This document shows, in pieces, positions 32,845 to 41,966 of a DNA stretch of 64,000 nucleotides (within the stretch, counting starts at the first letter, position 1; each line of letters begins with the position of its first letter). A program made the position numbers and the translations under genes. The DNA is from an uncultured Eubacteriales bacterium. GTDB lineage: Bacteria; Bacillota; Clostridia; Oscillospirales; Oscillospiraceae. The stretch is taken from NCBI GenBank assembly GCA_900544295.1, contig UQUO01000004.1:101017-165016 (forward strand). Reading direction: 5' to 3'. The notes beneath the pieces were generated by a model. It did not search any database and was not told where the DNA came from. It saw nothing but the letters and a program-made list of their open reading frames with translations.

Positions 32845-33735
32845 TAAGGTTCGAATCTGGCGTATCTATTGTTACAAAATATTTTAAATTCTTTTATATT
32901 CGTTCGATTACGTCTATTATGTACGATTATATGTTTAGAAGATCTTGAAAGGCAACTATGGAGTTGAAAAGCCGCGAAACACATAGAAGCATCCGAATCT
33001 GCCCAAGTCATTGGTGTCAGGTCTGCGACCAACGCTAGCTTGATCAAATCATCTAGAAGTTGCTTGCAACCATACAGCACTTTGAGAGCGGAATAAAGGC
33101 GTTGGTTAAGCATGACCCACTCTTTGGCTAAGACATAAAGCTTCTTTACAGCATTTCAGCATCTGTTTCAACTCTGCGATGGTCATAGTGGCAGAGATGA
33201 GAGACATATCTCTGTTCAGAAAGCCTAAGCGGCTAGCAACATACTTTGACATTGCCCGTGCAAGGCGACACGCGTAGCGGTTATGCGCAGGCCCTCGAAT
33301 ATCATCTACGCAGTTCTCTGTAATTGCAGGCTCTTTTTACTCCGCACGTCTCAGGAGCTCATGAAGCGGCTCGCTGCTGCTTAAAGAGTCGCAATATTAC
33401 GCCCAGACTCATAGCGTTCGCCTTGAGTCTGGGCGTTGTGTGCTTTTGGGCGTGAGCTACGTGAGCTAGTTTAAATTTTGCTCATAACTTTGCTTAACTA
33501 TGTTTGACCCCAAAAATGGCATTACAAGGGCAGGGCAATTCAACTATTCCTGTCTAAGCTACAATCAATAGGTAATCGGCCGCCTTACGGAACATTGCTC
33601 AAACTAAGCAAAAAGCCTATTTGGATTTAGGGCTTTCTGCTTATTACTACACGAATTTGGATTTTGCTAGTAGTCGCTGTCTATATTATTATGTTAGAAA
33701 GTGTTCGCGTGCTCCTTTTCTGTTTACTCTTTAGA
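32845..33735. other. Gene-free decayed stretch with terminator and IS110 left-end relic
   Basis: No credible gene across about 0.9 kb. A hairpin CGCCCAGACTCA...TGAGTCTGGGCG at 33401-33436 is terminator-like. The minus strand of 33100-33300 gives protein-like words (NRDMSLISATMTIAELKQML), but in a short frame broken by stops, probably relic coding sequence. The IS110-like left end at 33506-33608 is described separately. Confidence 0.5.
33506..33608 (+). mobile_element. IS110-like left-end remnant
   Basis: Starts GACCCCAAAA and contains GGTAATCGGCC, CATTGCT and AAGCTxCAAT in the same order and spacing as the non-coding left part of the IS110 relic at 25780-25880. No transposase follows. It is a diverged solo end of a related element. 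Confidence 0.5.
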
Positions 33736-33739
33736 GGAA

Positions 33740-34063
33740 TCAATTGTTGGGTGTAAGATATGGTTCGGCCACGTAACCGCTTTTTCCCGCATTCGCTCCG
33801 GTAGTCATTACTCCAAATGCCCATATGTAAAAGTTATCGATTCCATGGGACCACGTTGTGACTGTCATTATCTCTCCATTTTGAACTAGTCCCAACACAT
33901 TATTATCCCCATACATTATAGGCGAAGTACGGAGGCAAACATTACTACCATTGATTCTATAGCTGGAGGTATTTGACTGATCCGCAAGCGCACCAATTGA
34001 AAGCAACACAGCGATAACGAGAACAATAACGACTAACGAAGCGATCGCTTTTTTGGTTTTCAT
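33740..34063 (-). CDS. Small secreted SH3-like protein
   Basis: A 107-residue protein. An N-terminal basic region and hydrophobic helix (about residues 8-27, ending near ALA) form a signal peptide. The mature part has a bacterial SH3 (SH3b) pattern: NVCLRTSPIMYGDNNVLGLV, QNGEIMTV, FYIWAFGVM, GKSGYVAEPYL. SH3b domains bind cell-wall peptides. ATG 34063 follows a GGAGG site on the minus strand. It lies downstream of the large lipoprotein on the same strand, and its composition is AT-rich like the secreted protein at 39304. The function in the cell envelope is inferred. Confidence 0.75.
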   Translation of the reverse strand: MKTKKAIASLVVIVLVIAVLLSIGALADQSNTSSYRINGSNVCLRTSPIMYGDNNVLGLVQNGEIMTVTTWSHGIDNFYIWAFGVMTTGANAGKSGYVAEPYLTPNN

Positions 34064-34144
34064 GCGTTTTCCTCCTTAATTTTTTAAAGTATGCTAACCC
34101 AAATTCATGTATAACCCCATGCTAGCATAGTTCAAATCATTGAG

Positions 34145-36211
34145 TTACCCCTGTTCAGCCAACCAGGTGCTCACGCGATTTTGGGTGTAGGCCGCGGCCT
34201 GCTCCGCCGTTATCTGACCGGCGAAAAACTGTGCCGCGTCCTCGGCCATGATGTTCAGCACAGCGGGATAGGCGTCCTGCGCCGTCTGCGTTTCCGATAT
34301 CAGCCCGCGCAGCTTTGCCGCGTCGGCCTCGTCCAGCTCGTACTCGTACTCATAATAGTGCACGCCGTTTTCGACAGCGTCGTCTATCATCGCGTCCAGC
34401 ACAGAGGCGGAGGCAGGGAAGCTGGTGAGGTTCATCTGCTGGTGCTCGTCGCTCAGGCAGGAGCGTACTAGCTGCCATGCGGCGTCCTTGTTTCCGCTCG
34501 TACTTGAGATGGCAAAACAGAGGTCGGGGCTGAACATGCTGCCGTTCGTCGTCTCGTTAGGCACGCCGACAAAGGCGTAGGCCCCGCCGTAATTGTCACT
34601 GATCGTCGAGACCCGTATCAGGTTCTGCAGCAGCTCGAACTGCAGCAGGCTGTTGTACAGCGCTGCCGAATCGCTTCCAAACTCGGAAGCAGCCGCGGCA
34701 CATTCCTCGAGCAGGCTTATGTAATCCTCGTTGTCAAAGCTGCATGTCCCGGCCTCTAAGTCCATGTACTGACCGACGGCAAAATCGCTCAACCAGCCCC
34801 AGAGTATGTCCCGTGTCATCCAGCCGGGAAAGAGCGGCAGGCCCGTCTTCGCCGCCGCCTGCTTCGCCTCGCCAAAGCTGAATCCCGGCTCGGACAGGTA
34901 CGCAGACGGGGCCGTGAAGGTCGATATTCCGAAAGAATAGGGCAGCCAGTCCAGCTTATCTTGCACGCACATTGCTTCGAGCAGCTCCGGGACGAGCGTG
35001 TCGCGCCCATACTCCTCGTCCGCGTCGAGGTAGATAAGCAGGTCCTCAAAACTGTTTGCACCCAAGTCTGCCAATGAGCTACGGTCATAGAAAGCGAAGA
35101 TATCAGGCCCTTCTCCGGCGATTAGCTGTGTGCGCAGCAGCTCAGCTGTCAGGCCGCCATCGCCCAGTAGCTGCACCTCTACCCTGTAGCCCTCGCTCGT
35201 GCGGTTGAAGTCGTTCACAATCGTGTACAGCTCGGCGCGCGGGTAATCCGTGAGCAGCGTGAGCGTAGTCTTTGGAGGCAGGAGCTTTTCCTCAAGCAGT
35301 TCAAGGCTGGTCTGGCCCCGGTAAAACAGCAGCCAGCTGCCGTCGCCGAGCTCGTACAGGTTCGTGTATCCCGGAGACACGATGCCCGGCTCCGACCAGT
35401 CAAAGAGATCCGCCTCGTCCGCCGTTTTCACGAATTCCCGCCCATCGGACGTACAGCTCACAAGGACATCGCCATCTGCTGTCGTGCCGAGTCCGTAGAT
35501 GCCGACCCCGCCCACATCCGCCGGCTCCAGCGCAAAGGTATCGGCATTGAGCTTTAATAGCTGCGTTGTGAGGTCGAGGCCGCTGAACTGGACAATATAT
35601 AGCCCATCTTGCACTGCCTGCATCGCAGTAAAGAGCAGATAAGCCGCTTCTGCCTCCATGCCGCGCGTGAGTTGGCCGTCTTTAACCTCCGCGATGGTGT
35701 TGCTGTCCATTACATAAGCCGTACCGCCGAACTCAGCATAATACAGGTCTTTGCCAAGGGCAGACAAGTCGCCGTTAAGCTCTGTGGTGAGCACGCCACC
35801 GTCCTCATAGTGCAGGATCTGTATGGCGTCGCCCGCTCGTGCGAGCACCGACAGGGCGTCGCCGTAGAATATGGATTCGATCTCCGTGATGCCCTCGGGA
35901 AGGTCTAGCGGCTCATAGGCCCCATCCGCCCACAGTCCAAGCATCGGAACCCCATCAGAGCCCGCCCCGGCGAGGTACACGCCGCCGTCAGACGGGCAGG
36001 CGGATGCGAGAGTGTCGAGCCCGCCGGGCAGCTCCGTCTGCGTCACGGCGAGGCTGTACTCGCCCTGGGCGGCGGTTTGGTCAGGCTCAAGCTCGGCAGA
36101 CGGTGCTGCGACCTCAGGCAGGTCAAGTGCTGGGTCGTCAGCTCCCGGCGCACCACAGGCCGAGAGTATGCATAGCACAACTGCAAGAATCAGAGCAATT
36201 TGCCTTTTCAT
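34145..36211 (-). CDS. Lipoprotein: propeller-like region fused to family 1 solute-binding domain
   Basis: A 688-residue lipoprotein with lipobox LSAC (Cys near residue 19) and an acidic linker. Residues about 50-310 are short beta repeats with Asp/Gly turns (DGGVYLAGAGSDG, GKDLYYAEFGG, TADGDVLVSCTSDG), propeller-like. Residues about 320-688 form a sugar-type solute-binding domain (LTLLTDYPRAELYTIVNDFN, then AGEGPDIFAFYDRSSLADLG, DAAWQLVRSCLSDEHQQMN). No permease or ATPase is nearby, so it may sense rather than transport. It follows the PPC/caspase-like gene on the same strand. A paralogue lies at 39804-41966, and pseudogene relatives at 38725 and 42419-43963. Confidence 0.8.
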   Translation of the reverse strand: MKRQIALILAVVLCILSACGAPGADDPALDLPEVAAPSAELEPDQTAAQGEYSLAVTQTELPGGLDTLASACPSDGGVYLAGAGSDGVPMLGLWADGAYEPLDLPEGITEIESIFYGDALSVLARAGDAIQILHYEDGGVLTTELNGDLSALGKDLYYAEFGGTAYVMDSNTIAEVKDGQLTRGMEAEAAYLLFTAMQAVQDGLYIVQFSGLDLTTQLLKLNADTFALEPADVGGVGIYGLGTTADGDVLVSCTSDGREFVKTADEADLFDWSEPGIVSPGYTNLYELGDGSWLLFYRGQTSLELLEEKLLPPKTTLTLLTDYPRAELYTIVNDFNRTSEGYRVEVQLLGDGGLTAELLRTQLIAGEGPDIFAFYDRSSLADLGANSFEDLLIYLDADEEYGRDTLVPELLEAMCVQDKLDWLPYSFGISTFTAPSAYLSEPGFSFGEAKQAAAKTGLPLFPGWMTRDILWGWLSDFAVGQYMDLEAGTCSFDNEDYISLLEECAAAASEFGSDSAALYNSLLQFELLQNLIRVSTISDNYGGAYAFVGVPNETTNGSMFSPDLCFAISSTSGNKDAAWQLVRSCLSDEHQQMNLTSFPASASVLDAMIDDAVENGVHYYEYEYELDEADAAKLRGLISETQTAQDAYPAVLNIMAEDAAQFFAGQITAEQAAAYTQNRVSTWLAEQG

Positions 36212-36312
36212 ATAATAAATACCTCTTTTAAATGGCAGAGAATCATTTTACCGATTCATTATCTACTTATTTGCCCTGGTTAATAATGAAAGTTGCTCTA
36301 CAATAAGTGTTT

Positions 36313-36344
36313 GTACTCGGACGGCAAACCCGCCGTCCGAATAC
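36313..36344 (-). terminator. Terminator after the PPC/caspase-like gene
   Basis: GTACTCGGACGGC / GCCGTCCGAATAC stem, 12 bases after the stop of the peptidase-like gene (36357, minus). A homologous hairpin (GTATTAGGACGGC / GCCGTCCTAATAC) sits at 43993-44024 in the second cassette copy. Confidence 0.65.
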
Positions 36345-36356
36345 AAACGCGATGCG

Positions 36357-38258
36357 TTAAATCGCAGGTTCAATAATAGCGCCGTCAAGCACACTTATAA
36401 AGACTATTCCGTCAGTGGTAGTTAGTTCATAGCATAGTTGGTATACATTGTCACCAACAGGGACATAGGATAAATCTCCATTTACTTCCGGCTCTATATC
36501 AGCATAGTTAAAGGATTCTGCATGCTGCAATGCAACTTCGGAAGCTGCACTAGCCGAAATCATATTTTCGCGGGTCACCATACTGGCTGGGATTGCTGAA
36601 ATGGTTCTTTCTTTCCAACTATCGACTATTCCTGTTATCCCATCAGCATCGACGCTAATGCTGATGAAAGAGTCTCTAAGCTTAATTCCATTATAGGTAT
36701 CGTAGTATGTGTATCCTTTTTCAATCGTTGTGGCTGTGCCATCAACAATGCCTATTTCAGTATCCACTAGCTCTTTAATCACCGAAGATTCAACACATAT
36801 AGCATTCTGAAGGTCAGCTTCAGTTATGCGCTCTTCTGCCTCGTTCTCTGCTATCTGAACGGTCTCATTTTCATTAACTGCGGTCCCTACAGAATCCCTA
36901 TAAAGTATATTTTCAGTATCGTTTTCTGAAATATCTTCAAATACTAGAGTCGTTGGTATAGCAGAAGCATTAGATGCGCTGGTTGACACAGGCTGCCCAG
37001 TATTTCCTGTATTATCTATGAAGTTAGCATATCGATAAATCGGAGTTGAACTTGAAGGAGCAGAATATGTATTACCAGGGAATCCAGGAAGCCGATAATA
37101 CTGGTTAGCGCCATCTTCGTATACTAGCACGGCCCAGTTTTGTCCGTTGTTAGCCTGCCGCCATGAGCTCTTAATGCTCTCGCCGGATTCAGCAAAATTT
37201 ATAAAACTTGCAGCAATAGTGTGGTCACCATAGGAGGGAGCCTGTTCATGATACCCGGCTATTGCTCTAATACCGGAGGCTTTCATAATTTTAGCGTATG
37301 TGCTTATGCAATTCGAATCAAGCTGATAGCAAGATGCCAAGATTAGCACGCGTATTGGATCATTCTTTTGCCAAGCACATGTAGTCGCCCATTGCGTTCC
37401 TGCAACATTCAAAGCAGAAGCAATTGATATGGTTTCTGTTTGCCCAGGTATATACACTTCCGTGCTAGAATTATTAGTCCGCACATTAATAGTTGGGTTA
37501 TTAGGACTTCTTGCGCCATGTCCAGAGTAATAGGCAACTGTATAATTTTTTGCATTTACAAACTCACTGGTAGTTACAGGCGTTATATATGCCTGTCCAG
37601 TATTACCAAGTGTCCATCCAATGCTTGTAGATGAGTAGTTATTATCCTGCAAATCATAGTATATAGTCTCACAGTCCAATGCGTCTTTGGTATTACCCTG
37701 CATAATATACGCCGTGTAAGGATAAACTTTTGCTCTGACCGTATACTGAATGGTGCTGCTAGAAACCGTGCTAGAAACTCGGATATAGTAAGTGCCTCCG
37801 GTTTGGTCATATACTACGAGCTTACGGGCATTGCTAGACGCGCCTATAAGAGTGCCGGCGCTGTTATACACACTATAATTGTAATAGGGGGTAGCAGATG
37901 AGGACGTTGTTTCTATCCAAAAATTTATGGTCCCTCCCGACGCATTTCTGAGAACGAAAAAATCGACGTCGCCACTTGGCGTTATTTTTCCTTTCATATC
38001 TTGTCCACTGTAAATAGTATCAGCGGTGGCCATGGTGTTGTTTGATTCAGACTCATAATACGTTGCAAGCGGAACTATGCTGGTAGAATTCTCGAAAAAA
38101 CCGTCAGGTATAAACGAATCATCGAAGGCATTTAGTCCAACGCTATGGTCTGCTTCTTCAAGAGATGCTGTAATGTCGTTGTCTGCGTAGGCTCCTGTAA
38201 TATTCAGTACTATCAGCATGATGATAAGCAAGAGGGAAAGAAGTCTCCTTTGTTTCAT
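36357..38258 (-). CDS. Secreted PPC-domain protein with caspase-fold (clan CD-like) region
   Basis: A 633-residue exported protein from ATG 38258 (AAAGGA upstream; an ATG nine bases earlier lacks spacing). After a signal peptide ending near AYA, a bacterial pre-peptidase C-terminal domain is clear (ESNNTMATADTIYSGQDMKG, GDVDFFVL, GGTYYIRVSS). A central region then shows VAYYSGHGARSPNNP and RVLILASCYQLDSN, giving a His (SGHG) and Cys (ASC) in the order of caspase-like clan CD peptidases. The C-terminal 200 residues are beta-rich with a PepSY-like look. It is probably a secreted cysteine peptidase or its inactive relative. It lies between a deleted xre gene and the propeller/solute-binding lipoprotein gene. 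Confidence 0.75.
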   Translation of the reverse strand: MKQRRLLSLLLIIMLIVLNITGAYADNDITASLEEADHSVGLNAFDDSFIPDGFFENSTSIVPLATYYESESNNTMATADTIYSGQDMKGKITPSGDVDFFVLRNASGGTINFWIETTSSSATPYYNYSVYNSAGTLIGASSNARKLVVYDQTGGTYYIRVSSTVSSSTIQYTVRAKVYPYTAYIMQGNTKDALDCETIYYDLQDNNYSSTSIGWTLGNTGQAYITPVTTSEFVNAKNYTVAYYSGHGARSPNNPTINVRTNNSSTEVYIPGQTETISIASALNVAGTQWATTCAWQKNDPIRVLILASCYQLDSNCISTYAKIMKASGIRAIAGYHEQAPSYGDHTIAASFINFAESGESIKSSWRQANNGQNWAVLVYEDGANQYYRLPGFPGNTYSAPSSSTPIYRYANFIDNTGNTGQPVSTSASNASAIPTTLVFEDISENDTENILYRDSVGTAVNENETVQIAENEAEERITEADLQNAICVESSVIKELVDTEIGIVDGTATTIEKGYTYYDTYNGIKLRDSFISISVDADGITGIVDSWKERTISAIPASMVTRENMISASAASEVALQHAESFNYADIEPEVNGDLSYVPVGDNVYQLCYELTTTDGIVFISVLDGAIIEPAI

Positions 38259-38369
38259 ATGGCACATCCTTTCTCTTTTTTAAAAATCTTCTATGCTCAA
38301 ATTTAAAATGTATCTTACACCTCCAGTTCACTTTGTATTCTGAATCATTGTTGACTTGCGCTTTACGTT

Positions 38370-38487
38370 CTTAACTGTATTGACGCTTTATATATAAAAA
38401 GTGCAACAAGCGGCAGTTAAAAAGCACTGTGGCTTGTTGCATTTTGCTAATATATTTGCTCTGCCAGGTTTAGTCCGCTTCGTCGTA
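38370..38487. repeat. 118-bp cassette repeat, copy 1 (includes terminator hairpin)
   Basis: Starts CTTAACTGTATTGACGCTT and ends GTCCGCTTCGTCGTA. It matches 44064-44181 over exactly the same length with only scattered differences. It contains GTGCAACAAG / CTTGTTGCAT (38401-38441), a minus-strand terminator followed by a T-run, and the last codons of the xre gene. It marks a duplicated cassette. Confidence 0.85.
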
Positions 38488-38609
38488 GGCACCATATGTA
38501 GCCACCTTGCTTCCCTTATCGCAAAAACTCCGCGAATGAAGACATCTTCTCCGTAGTTAAATAACGGTATTCCCATGGTAACCCTCCAATTAGCTGATCT
38601 ATATGACAT
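38472..38609 (-). pseudogene. Internally deleted copy of the XRE regulator gene
   Basis: The 3' end (YDEAD stop region, 38472-38487) and a 5' part (IREARW, then LHMVPTT, against LREDRR and LHMAPTT of the intact gene at 44164-44544) are joined at the 8-mer TCGTCGTA, which in the intact gene occurs at both 44174-44181 and 44448-44455. Everything between these repeats is missing, and a second small deletion removes about nine codons of the helix-turn-helix. No functional regulator can be made. Confidence 0.7.
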
Positions 38610-38671
38610 TTTGTCGCGAAGCCTGCAATGTATTACACGCCACCCGTTGCATGACCAGAAAATGAAAAGAA

Positions 38672-38708
38672 AAAGGGCATGGAGAGCTTAAAGCAGTCCA
38701 TGCCCTTT
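38672..38708 (-). terminator. Terminator after the lipoprotein remnant
   Basis: Perfect 12-bp stem AAAGGGCATGGA / TCCATGCCCTTT with a 13-nt loop, followed on the minus strand by TTCTTTTC. It lies 17 bases past the remnant's stop. Confidence 0.7.
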
Positions 38709-38724
38709 ATCAATTGTCGCCGCG

Positions 38725-39055
38725 CTAAGCGCCCTGCTGCGCCACATAGATCTCCGCACTTGACTGGATGGCGGCGGCGGTGTCTTCGGCCGTTCTCGCA
38801 CCCGCGAAAAAAGGCGGCGGACTCCTCGGAGACTAAGCCAGAGTTGCGGGACAAAGCGGTCGGCCTTTACATTCTCAAGCTCCTATATGAAGGTGTTCAG
38901 CCCACTCGGCATGGGGATGGTATTGAATATAATAGCTCTCCTTCGCCATCTGGATCTCTTTATCGGCGCTCTGCCGGAGCTCCGAGCTCAGCATGGAAAA
39001 GCCTATCGTCGGCGCCTCGCCGGCCTTTCCGTCGAATACTTTCCTGTTTTGACGT
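38725..39055 (-). pseudogene. Remnant 3' end of a propeller/solute-binding lipoprotein
   Basis: Read on the minus strand with one shift at the T-run near 38815, the end reads VSEESAAFF, then AGARTAEDTAAAIQSSAEIY and VAQQGA with TAG at 38725-38727. This parallels VSEESGAFFAGAKAAAEVEQ at the end of the intact lipoprotein at 39804-41966. Upstream codons are scrambled by further shifts and stops. It is the third, decayed member of the lipoprotein family here and is preceded by a diverged copy of the cassette hairpin. Confidence 0.6.
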
Positions 39056-39065
39056 CAAACTCAAA

Positions 39066-39130
39066 AGAGTCCAACAAACCGCAGCGAAACCGTTGTGGCT
39101 TGTTGCACTTAGCTGGCTTGGAACGTCTAC
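39066..39130. repeat. Diverged third copy of the cassette hairpin repeat
   Basis: AGAGTCCAACAAACCGCAGC ... GTTGTGGCTTGTTGCACTTAG matches the core of the repeats at 38395-38450 and 44090-44145 (AGTGCAACAAGTCGCAG ... CTGTGGCTTGTTGCACT). It precedes the lipoprotein remnant on the minus strand. Confidence 0.6.
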
Positions 39131-39303
39131 ATAATTGTAAGGAATTAAACGAGCGCTAAGGAGTTTGTACATACATGTGATTACTACACATCTCAAAAAC
39201 ACTGTCAGGCTTAATGATGGGGAGTGATTCCAATGGTTTAGTATATTTGTTCTCTGTTTACACGATAAATCAAAAACATTTACATCGACAAGGAGGGGCA
39301 ACT

Positions 39304-39729
39304 ATGAAAAAGCTTTCGTTCACATTGGCACTCATCATGGTAGTTAGTCTGCTGGCATTGCCGGCTATGGCATCCAACGATGGCACAGACGTTGTTCAAA
39401 CTCGTGCAGCAACATATGCGTTTAGAACAATCGACGCAGGAACGGTGACCGTTAACGCCTCGGTAATCCTTAGTATAGATAATCCTAACAATCCTGAAGA
39501 TTATGTCAGAATTGTTCAGAACATACTGTTTTACTACCGTGCTGCCCATCCTAACGTCAACTGTCACCCTGGTGACATTGACGGGCAGTATGGGCAGCAG
39601 ACGGATTCGGCAGTGAGGGCATTTCAGGCGGCAGAGGGCCTTACGTCAGACGGAGATGTTGGCCCTAACACTTGGGAAGCCATGTATGATTTTTATGTTC
39701 TGGAGGACCTGGTATTGCGTTTGTACTAA
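39304..39729 (+). CDS. Secreted peptidoglycan-binding domain protein
   Basis: A 141-residue protein from ATG 39304 with a strong AGGAGGGG site. The signal peptide ends near AMA. The C-terminal 75 residues are a PG_binding_1-like domain (YVRIVQNILFYYRAAHPNVN ... GDIDGQYGQQTDSAVRAFQA, then GLTSDGDVGPNTW). No catalytic domain is attached, so it may be a small cell-wall ligand or lectin-like protein. It is transcribed with the lipoprotein gene that starts 75 bases downstream. Similar small secreted proteins (33740, 46191) occur through this region. Confidence 0.82.
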   Translation: MKKLSFTLALIMVVSLLALPAMASNDGTDVVQTRAATYAFRTIDAGTVTVNASVILSIDNPNNPEDYVRIVQNILFYYRAAHPNVNCHPGDIDGQYGQQTDSAVRAFQAAEGLTSDGDVGPNTWEAMYDFYVLEDLVLRLY

Positions 39730-39803
39730 TGTGTGTACCAAACAGAAAGCCGAACATAAAGTAGTCATCCATTATCATCCCTAACGTTTTGAGGAGGTCT
39801 CCT

Positions 39804-41966
39804 ATGGCAAAGAAGCATTGTATCATTTTATTAACCTTGTGCCTGCTGCTGTCCGCTTGCGGTGCCGTTGAAGAGCCGGGTTATTCAATAACATCCGCAC
39901 CTGATCCCGTTGCGGCAGACAGCCCGGAGCCGGGAGAGCTCAGGTATGCGCTGAGCGATTTCGGCTCAGGTGCAGAGGGTTGCAATGTTCTGCGTTCAGG
40001 AGACCTCCTCTTCTACATATATGAGGACTACTCCGCCGGCATCGGCGATCCGAAGACCACTCTGAGCGTCTCCGAGCTCGACGGAAACGGCCTGAGAATG
40101 CTTTCAGACTTTAACGGCTCCTGGCTGAGGACTTGCTGCGCCGACCAAGACGGCGGGCTCTGGGCTCTCAGCTATGCCTCGCTCGACGACGGCAGTCCTG
40201 AATTACTGCACTTTGACGGAGATGGCACGGAACTTGCGCGGTTTTCCATCGACGGGTCTTACATTCCCGCGGGCTGTTATCCATACGAGCTTGCCTGCGG
40301 CAGCGACGGGACGCTGTATGTTCTCTACGCCGGTGCGGATATGCGGCTGCTCGCTCTCGACGGAAAAGGCGGAGCTGTGCTCGCTTCGCTCGACGGTATC
40401 TCGCAGGATGCGTCGCTTGCCAACCTCGCCGACGGTGGAGCGGTACTCCTCGACTCCTCCGACGTGAAAAACAGCGCCACCGGCAGCACCTATGCCGGAA
40501 CCCGCATCCGCCGACTTGAGGGCTCCGGCTGGGGAGAGCAACAGACGCTCAACGGCAGTTATCTCGACGTATCCAATGGCGCGGACTTTGACCTGTATCT
40601 CTGCGAGGTTGGCGGCACAGCGCTGCTCGGCTACGACTTTGAAAGCAACGGCCTCACCGGGATAGCCGACAGTCTCGAGCTGGGACTCGACGGCTGGAAC
40701 GGTCTCGTCGCCCTCGGCGGTGAGGAGTTCATTTTGCCCACCGACGGTCAGACCTGGATGCGCCTTGCTAAGACAGCATCCGGAGAGATCACCCAGCTCA
40801 CATTTGCAACGCTGGACGCCGACGCGGTAAAGGACGATGTGGCAGAGTTCAACCGCCGGCACAGCGACATCAGGATAACAATGCTGGACTACTCCCAGTC
40901 CGGCGGTATGACCGCTCTCGCGACAGAGATAATTGCCGGGACGGTGCCTGACATCATAGACCTCTCCCAGCTTCCGGCGGAACAGTATGCAGATTCCGGG
41001 CTGCTGACGGACCTCTATCCCCTCATGGACACGGACGGCGGTCCGGGCAGAGACGATCTCTGGCCAAACATCCTTGAGGCGCTGGAGCACGACGGAGCGC
41101 TGTACAGCATACCCACGGGCTTCTACCCGGTGGCTGTATTTGGACGTGCCGACGTCGTCTCCCAGCTGGGGACGCTGAATTATGATACTGCGGAGGCGGA
41201 GCTGCTGACGCCGGAGCTCGGCTACAGCACAGTGTTCGGTACGCAGCTCACAAGGGCGGATTTCCTAAAATACTCGCTCGAACTCGGCGAATTTATAGAC
41301 TATGAGAACCGCAAGTCCGATTTCACAGGTGAAAGCTTTGGTCAGCTGCTCTCCTTTGCCGCAAAACTTCCGGAGAGCGAGGACGAGCTGTCCGGCTGGC
41401 GAGCCGATATCGCCGATGGCAGACAGGCGCTTGCCTTTTCCGTGCTCCGCAACACCAGCGATCTTTTCTCCCTCGAGCTCTACTACGGCGCAGACATAGC
41501 CGCCCTGCCTTTTTTCGGCGGAGAGCTGTGCGTAGCGGAACCGGTTGTCTCTCTGGGCATCTCCTCCGGCTGCGAGAACAAGGAGGCGGCCTGGGAGTTC
41601 ATAAGCTCGCAGCTCTGGCCGGAGGGCAATCTGAACACGGTGCGAGACGGCTATCCCATGAGCATATCTGCGTATGAGCGGCTCGAGCAGAGTGAACGCG
41701 ATTACGCCGCCGCCGTCGAGGTCAACCAGATAACGAGTTACCTGCCCGACGGCCGTGAGCTGAAAATGGCCATGGACACCGAAGGTACGCTTGGCCTCCA
41801 GCGCGAGCTGATAGAATCCATAGGACATGTTTGCTCCAACGATGCAACATTGTATGGCATAGTGAGCGAGGAGTCAGGCGCATTCTTCGCAGGAGCAAAA
41901 GCTGCCGCCGAGGTGGAGCAGCTCATTCAAAGCCGGGTGGAGATCTACCTGGCGGAGAGCGAATAG
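39804..41966 (+). CDS. Lipoprotein: propeller-like region fused to family 1 solute-binding domain (paralogue)
   Basis: A 720-residue lipoprotein from ATG 39804 (TTTTGAGGAGG upstream; the frame opens at TTG 39789). Lipobox LSAC is followed by a Pro/Ala/Glu linker. Residues about 45-345 contain repeated DGG/DGxG beta turns (DQDGGLWALSYAS, GSDGTLYVLYAGAD), propeller-like. Residues about 350-720 are a solute-binding domain (AVKDDVAEFNRRHSDIRITM, then TVPDIIDLSQLPAEQYADSG, ENKEAAWEFISSQLW). Same architecture as the gene at 34145-36211, though of opposite orientation and well diverged. No transporter genes adjoin it, which suggests surface sensing or capture. Confidence 0.8.
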   Translation: MAKKHCIILLTLCLLLSACGAVEEPGYSITSAPDPVAADSPEPGELRYALSDFGSGAEGCNVLRSGDLLFYIYEDYSAGIGDPKTTLSVSELDGNGLRMLSDFNGSWLRTCCADQDGGLWALSYASLDDGSPELLHFDGDGTELARFSIDGSYIPAGCYPYELACGSDGTLYVLYAGADMRLLALDGKGGAVLASLDGISQDASLANLADGGAVLLDSSDVKNSATGSTYAGTRIRRLEGSGWGEQQTLNGSYLDVSNGADFDLYLCEVGGTALLGYDFESNGLTGIADSLELGLDGWNGLVALGGEEFILPTDGQTWMRLAKTASGEITQLTFATLDADAVKDDVAEFNRRHSDIRITMLDYSQSGGMTALATEIIAGTVPDIIDLSQLPAEQYADSGLLTDLYPLMDTDGGPGRDDLWPNILEALEHDGALYSIPTGFYPVAVFGRADVVSQLGTLNYDTAEAELLTPELGYSTVFGTQLTRADFLKYSLELGEFIDYENRKSDFTGESFGQLLSFAAKLPESEDELSGWRADIADGRQALAFSVLRNTSDLFSLELYYGADIAALPFFGGELCVAEPVVSLGISSGCENKEAAWEFISSQLWPEGNLNTVRDGYPMSISAYERLEQSERDYAAAVEVNQITSYLPDGRELKMAMDTEGTLGLQRELIESIGHVCSNDATLYGIVSEESGAFFAGAKAAAEVEQLIQSRVEIYLAESE

